From contig NW_004955516.1 in the NCBI RefSeq assembly GCF_000276665.1, positions 5,346,409 through 5,410,408 on the forward strand: a stretch of 64,000 nucleotides of DNA, given 5' to 3'. Every line of letters starts with the position of its first letter. The first letter of the stretch is position 1. The notes below the pieces were generated by a model. The model saw only the letters and a list, made by a program, of their open reading frames with translations. It did no database searches and had not been told where the DNA came from. Source of the stretch: Chinchilla lanigera (lineage: Eukaryota > Chordata > Mammalia > Rodentia > Chinchillidae). Position numbers and translations under genes: made by a program. This document shows positions 1-10,790 of the stretch, piece after piece.

Positions 1-111
1 GTGAGATTCTGTCTCAAAATAAAATAAAAACAGCTGAGAATGTAGCTCAGTGGTAGACTACTTGCCTAACACGTGTAAGGCCCTGGGTTGCTTTCTCAGT
101 ACTGCAAAAAA
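1..111 (+). repeat. B1-dID-like composite SINE, 3' part
   Basis: The window opens inside a SINE. A B1 right end (gtgagattctgtctcaaaat) runs through an A-rich linker into a tRNA-like ID unit with a recognisable A box (tagctcagtggtagacta), a B-box-like part and an A-rich tail at about 105-111. A B1 end followed by an ID unit in the same direction is the architecture of B1-dID SINEs. The 5' B1 part lies outside the window. Divergence suggests an old copy. Confidence 0.75.
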
Positions 112-408
112 TTTGTTTTTGCTTTTATTATTTCTAGGATATCTTCATTTGTTTAGAAGTCAACATATTATTTAATTAGTACATTTGCTTATCTTCAGAT
201 TCCTTCTCGTTCTCAAATTCACTGGAATTTTCAAAACAAAAATTTGCTAGATTTGATTCAGATCCATTGTGTTACATTTTAAATCTGTTCATTAACTGTT
301 TGAAATACTTTAAGGAAAAACAGGACACACAAACATTTTAAGAAATCAAAAGCAGTATGTTTCAATTTTATTTTATAAGACGTGGAGATTTATATTAAGT
401 GTGTGTTT

Positions 409-484
409 TGTTTTTTTCCTTACAGTCCTGGGGAATAGAACCCCGGGACTTACAGTTATGCAGACACTGTGTCACTAAACCTAG
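409..484 (-). repeat. ID-like SINE, antisense, diverged
   Basis: A T-rich stretch is followed by tcctggggaatagaacccc and a degraded reverse-complement A-box region ending near cactaaacctag. This matches the reverse complement of an ID unit. It is old and only moderately certain. Confidence 0.5.
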
Positions 485-1433
485 TATTTGCTTTTACATT
501 AGTTAATTTATGTACATCTAAGGATACAGGATAAGAACAAACTCAGTTTCTCCCACTGTACTCTCGTGGCATCCTATGACACCAGGTGTGTGGAGGGTTT
601 TCCCTAGCACCAACTAAGCAGTGCTAATACTAATCAGTAGACACCAGGGGTATATCCTTTAATTCAATTCCATTCTGACACGATAGCATCAGATCCTAGT
701 GGAGACAGCAAAACTAGGGTTCTGGAACCACTCCTCAACCATCCACTTCAATTTGGGCAACACAGGGTCAACTTTGTCTCCTTTGTCATAAGAAAAGCAG
801 AAATAAGAATAACAAAGACCCAGGAACACTCTAAAGCTGCAGGTTAGATCACCTGCCTGTCAGATTCTGTAGCTTGACCTACAGTAACTTTTTTCCTCAC
901 TCAAACTTCATTAAAGATTTATACATAGGGACTACATGTTACGCATGTAATTAAAACAGAGTGAAATGTTGGAGAGCCATGCATACTGGATGCCCCTGAG
1001 ATGAACTCAGCACCTTATCAATCATTTCTGTCCATCATACCAGAGAGATCCAATGAGAAGCACCCTGGGTGAGATACACATCTCTTAAATTAAAAAGCCT
1101 GTTTAATTTTTTCCTCTCTCAATTTCCCTAATGTCTTAGCAGCACTTTTTTTTTTCTCCATTCATGCCTCCCTTTTTGTTTCTGCTGGCATGAACCTGGA
1201 TACCCAAGAATACCTTCTCGTTTAAATGTGATTGATTTTTCTTTTGCCATCAGGTATATGTTTGCAATTCTTTGCTCAATCTACACAAGAATCTGGAATC
1301 TATCTCTCAGACCCATCACACACTACCTTGGTCCCACACACTGAGGACTCAGTCCCTGAAACTGCCCTCCTTCACTTCAGATGTAATTGTAAATTTAAGG
1401 TGCTTTTACCTGTGCCTCTGATGGACCATCTAT
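485..1433. other. Unassigned non-coding stretch
   Basis: No convincing gene, RNA or young repeat is visible. It holds short T-rich runs and a 67-codon open frame (1232-1435) with no recognisable domain and no family resemblance, taken as chance. Part may belong to a very old LTR that continues to the right. Confidence 0.4.
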
Positions 1434-1860
1434 AAATTGGGGTTCCCACAACCTCCTCCCTGGATTTGGTTACTTTGCTAGAACATCTCACAGAGCTTGG
1501 GGAAACTCATGTTCCTGCTTTATTATAAAGGATGCCAATGAACACCAGATGAAGTGGATTTCCGTGTCCTCTCTGGGGGTCCACCCTAAAAGAACTTCCA
1601 TGTATTCAGCTCTTGAGAAACTTTTTAATCTTTTATTGAAATTTCATTACAGAGGTAGGTATGTCTGATCAAATCATTGATCACTGATGATCAACTTAAT
1701 CCGTAACTCCTTCCCCCTTTCCAGAAGTTTGGTAGTGAGCCCAAAACTCTCAACCCTCTAGTCCTGCTTTGGTCTTTCCAGTTATCAGTACCAACCCTGA
1801 CACTTACCAATCAACTGCCAGCTATCTGTGAACTCATTAGCATACAAAAGACACTTAAAA
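1434..1860 (-). mobile_element. Ancient ERVL-type LTR fragment, antisense (tentative)
   Basis: Phrases such as ctttattataaaggatgcca, the gaacaccagatgaag region, a conserved 'cattgatcactgatgatcaa' block and the final catta-gcata-caaaagacac are typical of an old mammalian LTR read in reverse. The exact family (LTR16, LTR33 or MLT2-like) cannot be fixed by eye. No internal retroviral coding sequence is attached. Confidence 0.4.
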
Positions 1861-2139
1861 TTTGAAGAGGTACAGATTAAGACAAAGGCCAAATGTGCAT
1901 TTTACTATATTGCAGTGTATTATAGAAAAATATAGATAAGTAAGAAATTTAAAATATCTCACAATTTATAAGTAAGCATCATTACTTTATTGAATATCCC
2001 ATCATTTTTTAAATATATCTTATTCTTTTCTTTAAGTTTGTAATTTAGAAATTTTATTTACTGTTTTGATGACATATTAAAAGAGATGTTCCTTTGGAAA
2101 ATTGAGAAATAATCGTTCAAATTTTGTTTTGTTTTGTTA

Positions 2140-2276
2140 TTTTAGACAAGGTCTTGCTGTGTAGTTCAGGCTGGCTTATGGACTATGTAGCCAATGCTGG
2201 CCTCAAACTCTCGGTGATCATCCTGCCTCAGCCTCCCAAGTTCTGGGATTACAGGTGTGCGACACCACATCTGGAT
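2140..2276 (-). repeat. B1 SINE, antisense
   Basis: This is the reverse complement of a 7SL-derived B1. It reads gacaaggtcttgctgtgtag, then caggctggct repeated as gctggcctcaaactc (the internal duplication of rodent B1), then cctgcctcagcctccc, ctgggattacaggtgtgc and the inverted 5' end. A T-rich stretch (the inverted tail) precedes it. Confidence 0.85.
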
Positions 2277-2722
2277 GTGTTCAAATTTTTTATTTATACA
2301 GAAAGAATAAAAAAATACTGGGACATTTCATTTTCATTCCTCTTCCCTTATATCACAGTTTTTGTTGGAGTAATCTAAGACAACACAATTAATTAGTGAT
2401 TACTTCAACATTAAGGAGAAATATTATTGATCACAGTAGTAGGAACAATTGCTTTTAATTGATATTTTCTATTGGAATTATTTATAGTGATTTGTTGTTT
2501 TGGTTTTTCAGAGTTTACCCTTTGCCTGAAAGTAGTACTCACAGCTCTTCGTGCATGGAATGTTTTCTAAATTCTTGCACAGATATGATTGGTTTTCTGC
2601 CCCAGGAATTATAGCTTAATAAACTTTCACAAGATTTTTAAATGGTCCTTCAATATCTACTGACAGCAATACTTGAGAAAGATCTGTTGTGGGCCTGATG
2701 TTTTAAAATTGATCAAATTCAG

Positions 2723-3151
2723 GTGTCTTAGTTACTTTTCTCATTGCTGGGAAAAAATACCCAACACTCACAAATTAAGGAAGGAAAGGTTTATTTCAGC
2801 TTGGAGTTTGCAGAAGTTTCAGTCCATAGTCAGCTGGTTCTAAGGCAGGGTGGCAAGGAAGAGGGGCAACACAGAGGAGAAACAGTCCATAGGATGGCGG
2901 GGAGAAGGCAGTAAGCAGCAGTAACAGCAGCTTGCCTTCTTTCTGTCCCTTTTATCCCATCTAGGCTTTTGGATGGTGCCATCCACACCCAGGGTGGGGT
3001 TTTGTCTGCAATAAACCCATTCAGCCACAGCCAAAACTATGTTAATTCCAATCAGTGGGCTAATTTAGTACCATACACCCACTCTTACACACCCTAGATC
3101 CAGCAAACTCTGGAAAGCCCCACCTATATGCACATGAGGCTTTGGAGGGTG
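2723..3151 (-). mobile_element. MaLR-type LTR, antisense
   Basis: It begins with tgtcttagttacttttctca, followed by aaaggtttatttcagcttgg, a central cagtccatagtcagctggtt and a terminal region reading back to the LTR 5' end. This is the inverse of the sense MaLR LTRs at 12706, 22604, 27208 and 48178, which end in taaataaacctttcct-like polyadenylation regions. It is a solo LTR with no internal sequence, directly abutting another LTR-like repeat. Confidence 0.7.
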
Positions 3152-3152
3152 T

Positions 3153-3638
3153 ATTAGTCAGGGTTTTACTGGAGAAACAGATATAACACAAGATATACAA
3201 ATTATAAGAAATTACAAGATTGGTGTATGATGGTCAGCCAGAGAGTTGTATGGGGAAGTGTGCGGTGGGTGTCTGCACACTGAAGACTGAAGAAATCAGT
3301 CCAGGGTCTGGAGTTCACTGCAGAGTTCCATGCAGGTCCGTACCAGGAGGCCGATGAGTCTGAGAAGGAAGGCTGAAGGATCCAAGGCAGAAGCCGAAGA
3401 GTCTGCACTAGAAGCCAGGAGACTAAGTCCAAGCTGAAGGTGAAGACTGGAGCTCCTCCAAAAGGAATGGAAGTACCTATGTCCTTCTTCATTTCCCTTT
3501 TATATTATCTAGGTGATGATGCACCCTAGGGTGGCTCCTCTACACCCTAGGGTGTAGAATTGCTGAGTCAGTTGCTGAGCCAAGTTTGGTTATGCTTCTA
3601 AACTTCTCAAGTTGACATAATCAATCAACCACTACAGT
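3153..3638 (-). mobile_element. Second LTR-like repeat, antisense
   Basis: The start (attagtcagggttttactgg, then agaaacagatataac) and the end (caagttgacataatcaatca) match the pattern of a common mammalian LTR-like repeat in reverse. A tandem ccctagggtg-type duplication lies near 3520-3560. A 96-codon reverse frame here (3202-3492) has no recognisable domain. The family is not determined. Confidence 0.55.
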
Positions 3639-3755
3639 GGGCCATCCAGATACAAGCCATAAGAGTAAGTAACTTAATCCAGTGCCAGCCTGGATGACTT
3701 TATTTTTCTTTTTCAAAATTGCTTGCTATTTGCTAGAAATTGTTTTTTCATTTGA

Positions 3756-3915
3756 TTTTTTTTTTTTTTTTGTCTTTTTGAGACAGGGTCTCACTATGCA
3801 GTTCAGGCTGGCCTTGAGCTCACCTTATAGCCCAGGCTAGTATTAAACTTGCAGTGATCCTCCTGCCTCAGCCTCCTGAGTGCTAGGATTACAGGTGTGC
3901 ACCACCACGCCTGGC
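3756..3915 (-). repeat. B1 SINE, antisense, with perfect 15-bp TSD
   Basis: An inverted poly-A tail is followed by a full inverted B1 (gagacagggtctcactatgc, duplicated caggctggcc/cccaggctag, cctgcctcagcctcctgagt, gattacaggtgtgcaccacc). It is flanked by a perfect 15-base target-site duplication, tgttttttcatttga, at 3741-3755 and 3916-3930. That proves a single L1-mediated insertion and fixes its limits. Confidence 0.93.
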
Positions 3916-4157
3916 TGTTTTTTCATTTGAAAGCAAGAATTTTTAGAATTATCTTCTATTAGAAAGACCATTCTCATCTAGAGCCTCAAGGCTTTTCTCT
4001 ATTCCTCTTATTGATTTGTAATTATTGCTTACATCAATTAAGATCCCATGATCATAAAAATGATGGGATTCTCAAATAGATTAATTGAGTTTAATGAGTT
4101 GCAATAGTACAAAAAGGGTTAAAAGCAACCAAAATGACTGTGAAGCGCTTAGCACAA

Positions 4158-4357
4158 AGTAATCATGTATTGCTTGCAATGGTGATACGTTCTAAGAAAT
4201 GCATCACTGGGAGATTTTGTCATTGAATGAATGCTATAAACTATATTCACAGAAACTAAGAATGTACACTGCCAATAAGCGATATAATCTTATGGTAACA
4301 CCATTGCATGTGTTGTCTGTCTCTGGCCAAAACACTGTTATACAGCATATGACTGAA
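4158..4357 (+). mobile_element. Small nonautonomous DNA transposon (Tigger-like)
   Basis: The left end aatcatgtattgcttgcaat and the right end's reverse complement cagtcatatgctgtataaca form imperfect terminal inverted repeats about 195 bp apart. The phrases ggtgatacgttctaagaaat and gattttgtcattgaatg match an old mammalian Tigger-type nonautonomous element. No transposase remains. A 116-codon frame crossing it (4199-4549) is not a gene. Confidence 0.6.
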
Positions 4358-4359
4358 TT

Positions 4360-5685
4360 TCAGGAACCATTACCACCAGTGGATCTGAAAAGGCAGAGGA
4401 AAAGGATGATTTCCAAGAACCAGAAAGAGATTTTTTTTTCAGTTTTTTGCACTGCCCCCACCCGAAGTATAGCTAAGCCCAATGTGACACAGAAACACTT
4501 AGGTTCTTCTCCCAATCTGATTCCCAGTCCCAAGAATCTGACTCTGTAAAGAGAAAATATACAGACTAAAATGCCAGTCATGTCAATTGATAATTCAAGA
4601 TGATGAAATGAAGAGATCCCAATCTCACGGTGGCTCAGATGATAGTATAAGTTAAGTGCCAGATCCTTCCTGATCTACATTAAGACAGGCTGCCATGAAG
4701 GGATGTCAGAACTGCTGGTGCATCGTCAAGCAGAAACACTGAAATGACATCCAGGATTTGGAGACAGATTTACTTATATCAATGGGCACCAATCGGGATC
4801 ACTCCCACAATATCAGGCCCAGATCTCTGGTGGCCTAGGGCTTATATGGGATAAGCAAGCAGGAAGTACAGAGGCAGAAGGGCTTGTCAATTGGGGACTG
4901 GTTTATACAACATGCATCATAGTGACCAGCTATGCATCACGGTGACCAGCCATTTCTAAGAGACAGAGCAACCAGAACTGGAACAGGAACTATTACCTGC
5001 ACAACTAACAAACTGAAGTACATCAGCTGGGGGGCCATTTTCTGTTACAGTGGCTTTAAATAGAGCCACGTATCTGTGTTTCTTAGAAGCTTTATTCATA
5101 TTTTTCACCTATTCTTTTCATTTCTTAATAATGATAAGTAAAATATGGTGGAGTTGCTCTTTAAAAATAATGATTCATGATTCACTTCTTTTTTATATAT
5201 ATAATAGCGGTGCGAGCCCTGGGCAAAGTCAGCGTAAGGCTTGTGTAGGTGGGGGGACAGTCACCAACTAAGTGTAATTTGCAAGTGATCATAGAACTCA
5301 TCATTACTTAAAAGTATTCACAAGAAAAGGGCTCATTTAGATGATTTCAAAGCTCTTTAAAATATTCTCTGGAGAAAAAAACTATTCTAATCTAAGTCAT
5401 TAGTCATTTCTCTCTGAATATGAATTAATTATATCGGATACTTTCTACTTAACACCTAAATGAAAAAGGCTCATGAGCCGAGGGTTTTGAATGGGGTGGC
5501 AGGGTAAGCACTGAATAGGGAACGGGCAGGATGGAGGCATGGAGAGGTTTGGCAGGAAGAGAAACAGAACGATAGGGCTGGATTTGTCGAGTAGTAGGGT
5601 ATAGCAGTTGCTTTAGGCAGCTAAAGGCAAGCAAGAAGGAAGCTAAATGGGGGGAGATAAAAGATGACAGATGACTCTGGGCTAG
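4360..5685. other. Unassigned stretch with a 20-bp tandem duplication
   Basis: No gene is supported. 4740-5050 has the texture of an eroded antisense LTR. Within it gcatcatagtgaccagctat is followed immediately by gcatcacggtgaccagccat (4914-4953), a two-copy 20-bp tandem repeat with three differences. A (TA)-rich stretch lies near 5195-5206. Confidence 0.35.
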
Positions 5686-5689
5686 GGCT

Positions 5690-5780
5690 GTAGTTCAGTG
5701 GCAGGGCTCTTGCTTATCATATTCATGACTCTAGGTTCTATCCTTATAGCCTCAAAGGAAAATAAAATAAAATAAAATAA
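5690..5780 (+). repeat. ID-like SINE, sense, with (AAATA)n tail
   Basis: gctagggctgtagttcagtg is the A box of an ID unit. It continues through a diverged B-box region (ctctaggttctatcctt) to a simple-repeat tail of aaataaaataaaataaaata type. Confidence 0.75.
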
Positions 5781-5839
5781 ACTGTTGAATAAAAGAGGAG
5801 AGGGAGAGATAAGTTAAATCTGAAGGGATTTTAAAATAA

Positions 5840-6545
5840 TTACATTGGTTTGACTCCCTTTCTTCTCTCTCCCCCCACTGAGTCTATCAGCAAATCTCAT
5901 GATCTCCATTTCAAAACATACCCAGGATTTTATCACTTCACCCTATTCCTGTCACGGCCACCTAGACTCTCGCCTTATTGTAGGAGCCTCCTCCTTGGTC
6001 TCCCTTACGTCCACCTTTGTCTTCCTCACATCAGTATGCCCCAAAGCTCACAGGTTCTTTAAAAACAAAAGACAGATCATGTCACTCTGCTAAACATGTT
6101 CCAGTGGCTTCTCTAGTCTCTCAGCAGAAAATCCTCACCATGGTTTGTGGGTCCAGCCCAAAGCTCTCTCTGGACTTCACCTCCAAGTCTCTTTCCTGGG
6201 CATATTCTACTCCATGCACTCTGACCTCCTTGCTGGTCCTCTGCCATGTCAATAGCACCACTCTTCTGGACCTCTGTGCTCATGATTCTCTCTCTCTAGA
6301 ATGCCAGGATTTCTCCTCGAGCAGTGCTCATCTATTCCCCCACTTAATTCAAATCTCTGCTTATAGGAGACCTTTATGATGGCCTTTCCTTGAATACCTG
6401 ATGGAAAAGGGCACTAATTCCCCACTATATCACACTCTCTTTTGTTGCCCTGTCATATTTTTCCTCAGAGCGTTATCACAAGGAAAGTACCTGGCACACA
6501 GTAGTGGCTCAATAAATATTTGTTGAATGACTGTGTGAATTTCAT
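5840..6545 (+). mobile_element. LINE-2 3' region, sense
   Basis: Conserved L2 blocks occur in order: tctatcagcaaatctcatga (5883), a diverged 'pyrimidine-rich, gtctccctt' block, agacagatcatgtcactctg (6070), ctctgacctccttgctggtc, and the 3' end ctggcacacagtagtggctc-aataaatatttgttgaatg (6491-6529). L2 has been silent in placental mammals for tens of millions of years. The overlapping open frames (for example 6017-6379) are remnants or chance. Confidence 0.8.
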
Positions 6546-7697
6546 GAAGCTTTAGGATGATTCTGAGAAATCTTAGAAGAAAACATGCTACAGTTTTACT
6601 ATAAATAGAGAAAATGTTCAGTATCTTTCTGAATCAGAAATTGAAAGTTTTTACACTGACATGTGTTGCTACTGCTTTGCTAAATTTGAGATAAATGTCT
6701 CCATAGTGCATTTAAAACATTGGCTATCGTGCACTACTGGAAAAACATTTCCATTTAATTACCTATAATCTTTCCTCAGATAATTATCAAATGTGCTTGT
6801 TAACATTAAATTCATCTTTCTGTGAAACGTTTTGGTTTGGCTGCAATCTTTTTGAATATACAGTGGTCATATATTTATGCCAGGCAAATCCTTTTTCAAC
6901 CTCATTAATAAAGAAAAACAATTTGCATTCATACATGACATACTTTTAATTTGAAGAATTTTCAAGTTTCCTAGATACTTAATATGATTTTAAACTGTTG
7001 AAACTTAAAATTTCTTTTGTAGTTAATTTTTATAACTGTAAATTCTCCCAGCTCTGTCATTATTTTAATTTGAGTAGATTTAGTTTGGATCCTGCTTTGA
7101 ACAAACTGTCATGTATTGGTTTTGTAATATTTTGGCTTGCCTAGGTTGAATTACTCAGAATTTATTCACTTGTTCATTTGGGATTAGGGCCAACCCCAAA
7201 GGAGATTCTTGAGAGATTTGAAGGTTGGAACAGAAGCTGTAGCTGTTTTGTCACTCATACTTGCAGCACATTTGTAGATTCACCTCCTCGGTGTGATAGA
7301 AAACAAACAACTGAATCCATCACTGCTCTACTTTCCCCTGATCTTCCTTCAGTTTTTCTGACTCCTGGGCCAAGTATGTGTACTTAGCTTTGTGACGAAA
7401 GACTCCTCTTCTGATGAATGCCCTCATCACAAAAGTGAGAGGTAATCAGGACTGACTGCCTCAGGTTTTAGTCCTTCACCCTGGGGCACCAGTGCAAGCT
7501 TGTTGGTTTTGACCAGCTTGTGAGTTTCCTTTCCTGATTTCTGTCGCTGGAGCCTGGAACCCACAGCAACATATGTGAAAAAATGGCCATATAAACATGG
7601 CTTATCGCATTCCTGCCATCACAAAAGGCCCATTCTAGGAAACAAATTTCTATCACAGAAATACAGACAAAATATAGATAATAAGAATAGAGATACC
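6546..7697. other. Unassigned AT-rich DNA
   Basis: About 1.15 kb with no clear repeat, RNA gene or exon. Frames near 7178-7387 and 7468-7656 are short and featureless. Confidence 0.4.
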
Positions 7698-8001
7698 AAT
7701 AGCTCTCAACTGGGGGAAATTTTGCCCCTTAGGAGATATTGGACAACTGAGACATTATTGGTTATTACAAGTCCATATGAGGTGGAAGAGTTGTGCTACT
7801 GACACCTAGTGCAGTGATAGACAACCTTTTAGAGCTTTCCATGATAGCAAATAGCAGGCTGTATCACGTGTGCCATAGGTCCACCACCATTGATCTAGTA
7901 AGTAGAGGTCAGAGATGTTGCTCAACATCCAACAATTCAAAAGATAGTCACCACATTGTCTACCCCCAAATGTCAATAGTGCCACTTTAAAGAAACTCTA
8001 A
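7698..8001 (+). mobile_element. MER5A hAT-Charlie element, interrupted
   Basis: The MER5A pattern is clear: ctctcaactgggggaaattt, ttgccccttaggagatattg, gagacattattggttatta, gtgctactgacacctagt, then gtagaggtcagagatgttgc, tcaacatccaacaattc and gtcaatagtgccactttaaa. MER5A is a short nonautonomous hAT element with no coding capacity. Its middle is opened by the 81-bp insertion listed next. A second MER5A lies at 49912-50100. Confidence 0.88.
7812..7892 (+). mobile_element. 81-bp nonautonomous hAT element nested in MER5A
   Basis: The left end is cagtgatagacaacctttta and the right end is gtgccataggtccaccaccattg minus its first bases. They are imperfect inverted repeats of the cagtggtggygaaccta type. 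The flanking 8-mers acctagtg (7804-7811) and atctagta (7893-7900) match at 6 of 8 positions, both differences being transitions. That is the 8-bp duplication expected of hAT transposition. The host MER5A reads through continuously once the insert and one 8-mer are set aside, so the boundaries are well supported. Confidence 0.85.
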
Positions 8002-8344
8002 TATGAATACAGAGACAGAAGTAGATAGATCTTAGTGCTTCTGTTTCTCTGATAAAATTTTTGATGCCAACAGTGGTGCCAGAGGAACAAAATCTTAAGT
8101 GTGGGTTCTCTGAATTGGCTTGGAGTCTTATGGAAACAGTTCTCTAATATGATTAGATTTTAAAGTCCTAGAGTGTAGTATTTCCAGTGGTAAAGGGGAA
8201 CTGTTAGTTAGTGATGTGATGTTGCAATGAAGATACATAAAATATTACCACTGGATGCATCTAATCAAATATTTGCAAAAGAAATGTTCCTGAATAGACA
8301 TGTATTTCATGCATTAAAATACTTCAGCCAAACAAAGGACAATA

Positions 8345-8622
8345 AGGGTCTCTTCTGGCTTGCAGATGGCCACTTTGTCATGTGTCTTCACATGGACTTT
8401 CCTCTGTGCATGTGCATAGGAAGAGAGAGTGAGAGATAGCTCTCTGATGTCTCTAGTTATAAGGACATCTGTTCGATAGGATTAGAGCCCACCTTTATGA
8501 TCTTATTTGATATTAATTACATCTCTAAAGCACTTGTCTTCAAATATAGTCACATTAGCTATTAGGACTTCATCATATGAATTTGGAGCGGATGGTGGGC
8601 ACAATTCAATCCATAACAGGGC
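8345..8622 (-). mobile_element. MLT1 (MaLR) LTR, antisense
   Basis: Read in reverse it gives the MLT1 pattern. On the plus strand: cttgcagatggccactttgt, cttcacatggactttcctct, agttataaggacatctgttc, ttagagcccacctttatgat, and the final catatgaatttggagcggat to caatccataacagg. It is a solo LTR. Confidence 0.75.
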
Positions 8623-8997
8623 CAACTAAGCAAAGATTCTAGATTCAGTGTTTCAGCATGAGAGGCTTGGAATGGCTCTGACAGTTTACTTGTTTGGTTG
8701 GGTGAAACAAAGACCCAGGGAACCCACAGTAAATGAAATTGAAATGTCAGAACTGCCATGGTACACAGTAAAGCAAGGGCTCTAAAGGCTTAGGGATATT
8801 GAAATGTCAGAGTGTCTTAACCATATAAGACTTGTTCACTGACTCAGAGGGTTTTGAGAACATACTTTTAACTTTGTGCTGAGTATTCACTCTAGGTTAG
8901 AAATTACAGTGAGAAGAGTTACCATAAAGCTAGGATCCTAAATGCAGTGAGAATGATGAACTCCTGGGAGTAGGGGCCAAACGGCAGCACTTACTTG

Positions 8998-9440
8998 CTT
9001 TTGTGAGTTAAATTGTGTCCCCTCAAAAGATATTTTGAAATCCTAACCCCTGGAACTTGTGAATGTGACCTTACTTGAAAATAGGGGTTTTGCAGATGCA
9101 ATGAAGTTGAGATGAGGTCATAATGAATTAGGGTAGTCCCTAATCCAATGACTGGTTTCTTTATAAGAGGAGGAAATTTTGGACACAGAGACACCCAGGG
9201 ACAATGCCATGTAATGACAGAGGCAGAAGTTGGAGTACTGTACCCATAGGCTAAGGAAAGTCTGAAATTAAGGTGAGAGGTATGAAAGGGAGTCTCCCAT
9301 GGAGCTGCTAAAAGGTTTCTACCTTACCACCTTGACTTCATACCCTCAGCCTCCAGGCTGTCAGAGAATAAATGTCTTCTTTTTCAAGCAAGCCAGTTTG
9401 TGGCACTTTGTTTGTCAGTCCTCAGAAATTAGTACAAAAT
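8998..9440 (+). mobile_element. MLT1 (MaLR) LTR, sense
   Basis: taaattgtgtcccctcaaaa, ctaacccctggaacttgtga, ttgcagatgcaatgaagttg, gatgaggtcataatgaatta, ttctttataagaggaggaaa and gagaataaatgtcttctttt follow in MLT1 order. The last is the polyadenylation region. It is of the same broad class as the antisense copy 400 bp to the left, in the opposite orientation. No internal region is present. Confidence 0.8.
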
Positions 9441-10083
9441 TACCAAACACAAGGTGAATGTAGTTACCATAATTACTAGCAAAGTCAAAGGAGTCTGATC
9501 TAAAGTGACCTTTAGGATTAGATTTCCATCCACCAGGCCTAGATCTTTTCTTCTAGTTCTTATCAAATAAGAATTTAGTAAACTGGGCCTCTGATCCACA
9601 GAAACTCTGAAATAATAAATATTTGTTGTCTTAAATCATTATAGGAAGTTAATATATACTTCTAGGCACCAAAATCCAAAAATGCCAGTTTCTGGCAGTT
9701 TCACAGGCTTAGTGGAGGGATTGAACTTTACAGTTTATGAAGAAGGAAGGACCCTTCTTTGCACTATACCATTTAAATTGGGTTCCCCCAGGGACTCTAA
9801 TTTAGGAGTAATACTGAATGGCAAATAGTCCAGTCTTAAGAATAACTGAAATCTAGCTTTAAAGCAATTTAGTACCTGATTCACATGATATCCTATCTAA
9901 ACTATTTTATAGAAGAAAAGTCAAATGCTCACTGGAGAAAGAAAACATAAACAGAGCTTTAAATTGTCTCTAGTTCTTTAAACACATTGGTCATAAGCAA
10001 TTAAAATAGGCAATATAAATAAACAAGGAGAAAAATTAAGCAATAGAAAAAAGAACTTTAGAAGATTCTGATATTAGAATTGT
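9441..10083. other. Unassigned AT-rich DNA
   Basis: No gene, RNA or clear repeat is seen in these 640 bases. Confidence 0.4.
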
Positions 10084-10097
10084 CAAATATTATTTTA

Positions 10098-10230
10098 TTT
10101 TATTTTATTTATTTATTTATTTTTTTTGTTTTTGTTTTTTTGTTTGTTTTTTCTCCAGTACCGGGAACCAAACTCACGACCTTGTGCTTGCCAGGCAGGC
10201 GCTTTGCCGCTGAGCTAAATCCCCAGCCCC
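10098..10230 (-). repeat. Young ID SINE, antisense, with 14-bp TSD
   Basis: An inverted A-rich tail (10098-10150) is followed by the reverse complement of an ID unit, from ccagtaccgggaaccaaact to gctgagctaaatccccagcc. Perfect 14-base duplications (caaatattatttta) flank it at 10084-10097 and 10231-10244. The body differs at only a few positions from the copies at 35211 and 58110. The intact TSD and high similarity indicate a recent insertion. Confidence 0.93.
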
Positions 10231-10602
10231 CAAATATTATTTTAAAACAATTTTCATTATGTTCAAAATTCCCAGTAGAGAGCTAGAAGCTATAAATAAA
10301 AAAATCCAATGGAAATTTTTGATAGAAATAGAATACCAAAAGACTATTTCATCAAGAAAAGAAAGATAAAGGAAAATAAAAAATATATAACATGTAGAAA
10401 AGCAAGTATGATGGTAGATTTGAATATAAACATGTAATTACATTAAATATAAATGTTGTGAATATTCTGGAAATTACCATATGGATTAAAAGCACAGCTC
10501 AACTATGTTCTGTGTACAAGATAAACATTTAAATATGAAGATTAAAAATTTTAAAAGAAGAAAAATATTCGCACAACAGTATACTCCAAAAAAATCTTGT
10601 GT

Positions 10603-10790
10603 AAAGCTGGCACAGTGGCACACATCTGTGATTCCATCTACGCAGAAGGCTTGGGCAGGAGAATCTGAAGTTGCAGTCCAGCTGGGGCAACTCAGTGAGA
10701 CCCTTTCTCAAAAATAAAAGAAAATAAAAGTCTGGGAATACAGCTCAGTGTTCCTTGGGTTCACTGCCCAGTACTGGGGAAAAGAAAGTA
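10603..10790 (+). repeat. B1-dID-like composite SINE, sense
   Basis: A B1 left and middle part without the long internal duplication (aagctggcacagtggcacac, agtgagaccctttctcaaaa) runs through an A-rich linker into an ID unit (tctgggaatacagctcagtg, ggttcactgcccagtactgg) and an A-rich tail. This is a complete B1-dID-type dimer. Confidence 0.8.

Noticed and set aside
4199..4549. 116-codon plus-strand frame
   Set aside because: Its first half is a DNA transposon remnant. There is no domain or splice context.
4914..4953. 20-bp tandem pair as a regulatory repeat
   Set aside because: Only two diverged copies in a likely eroded LTR; no evidence of function.
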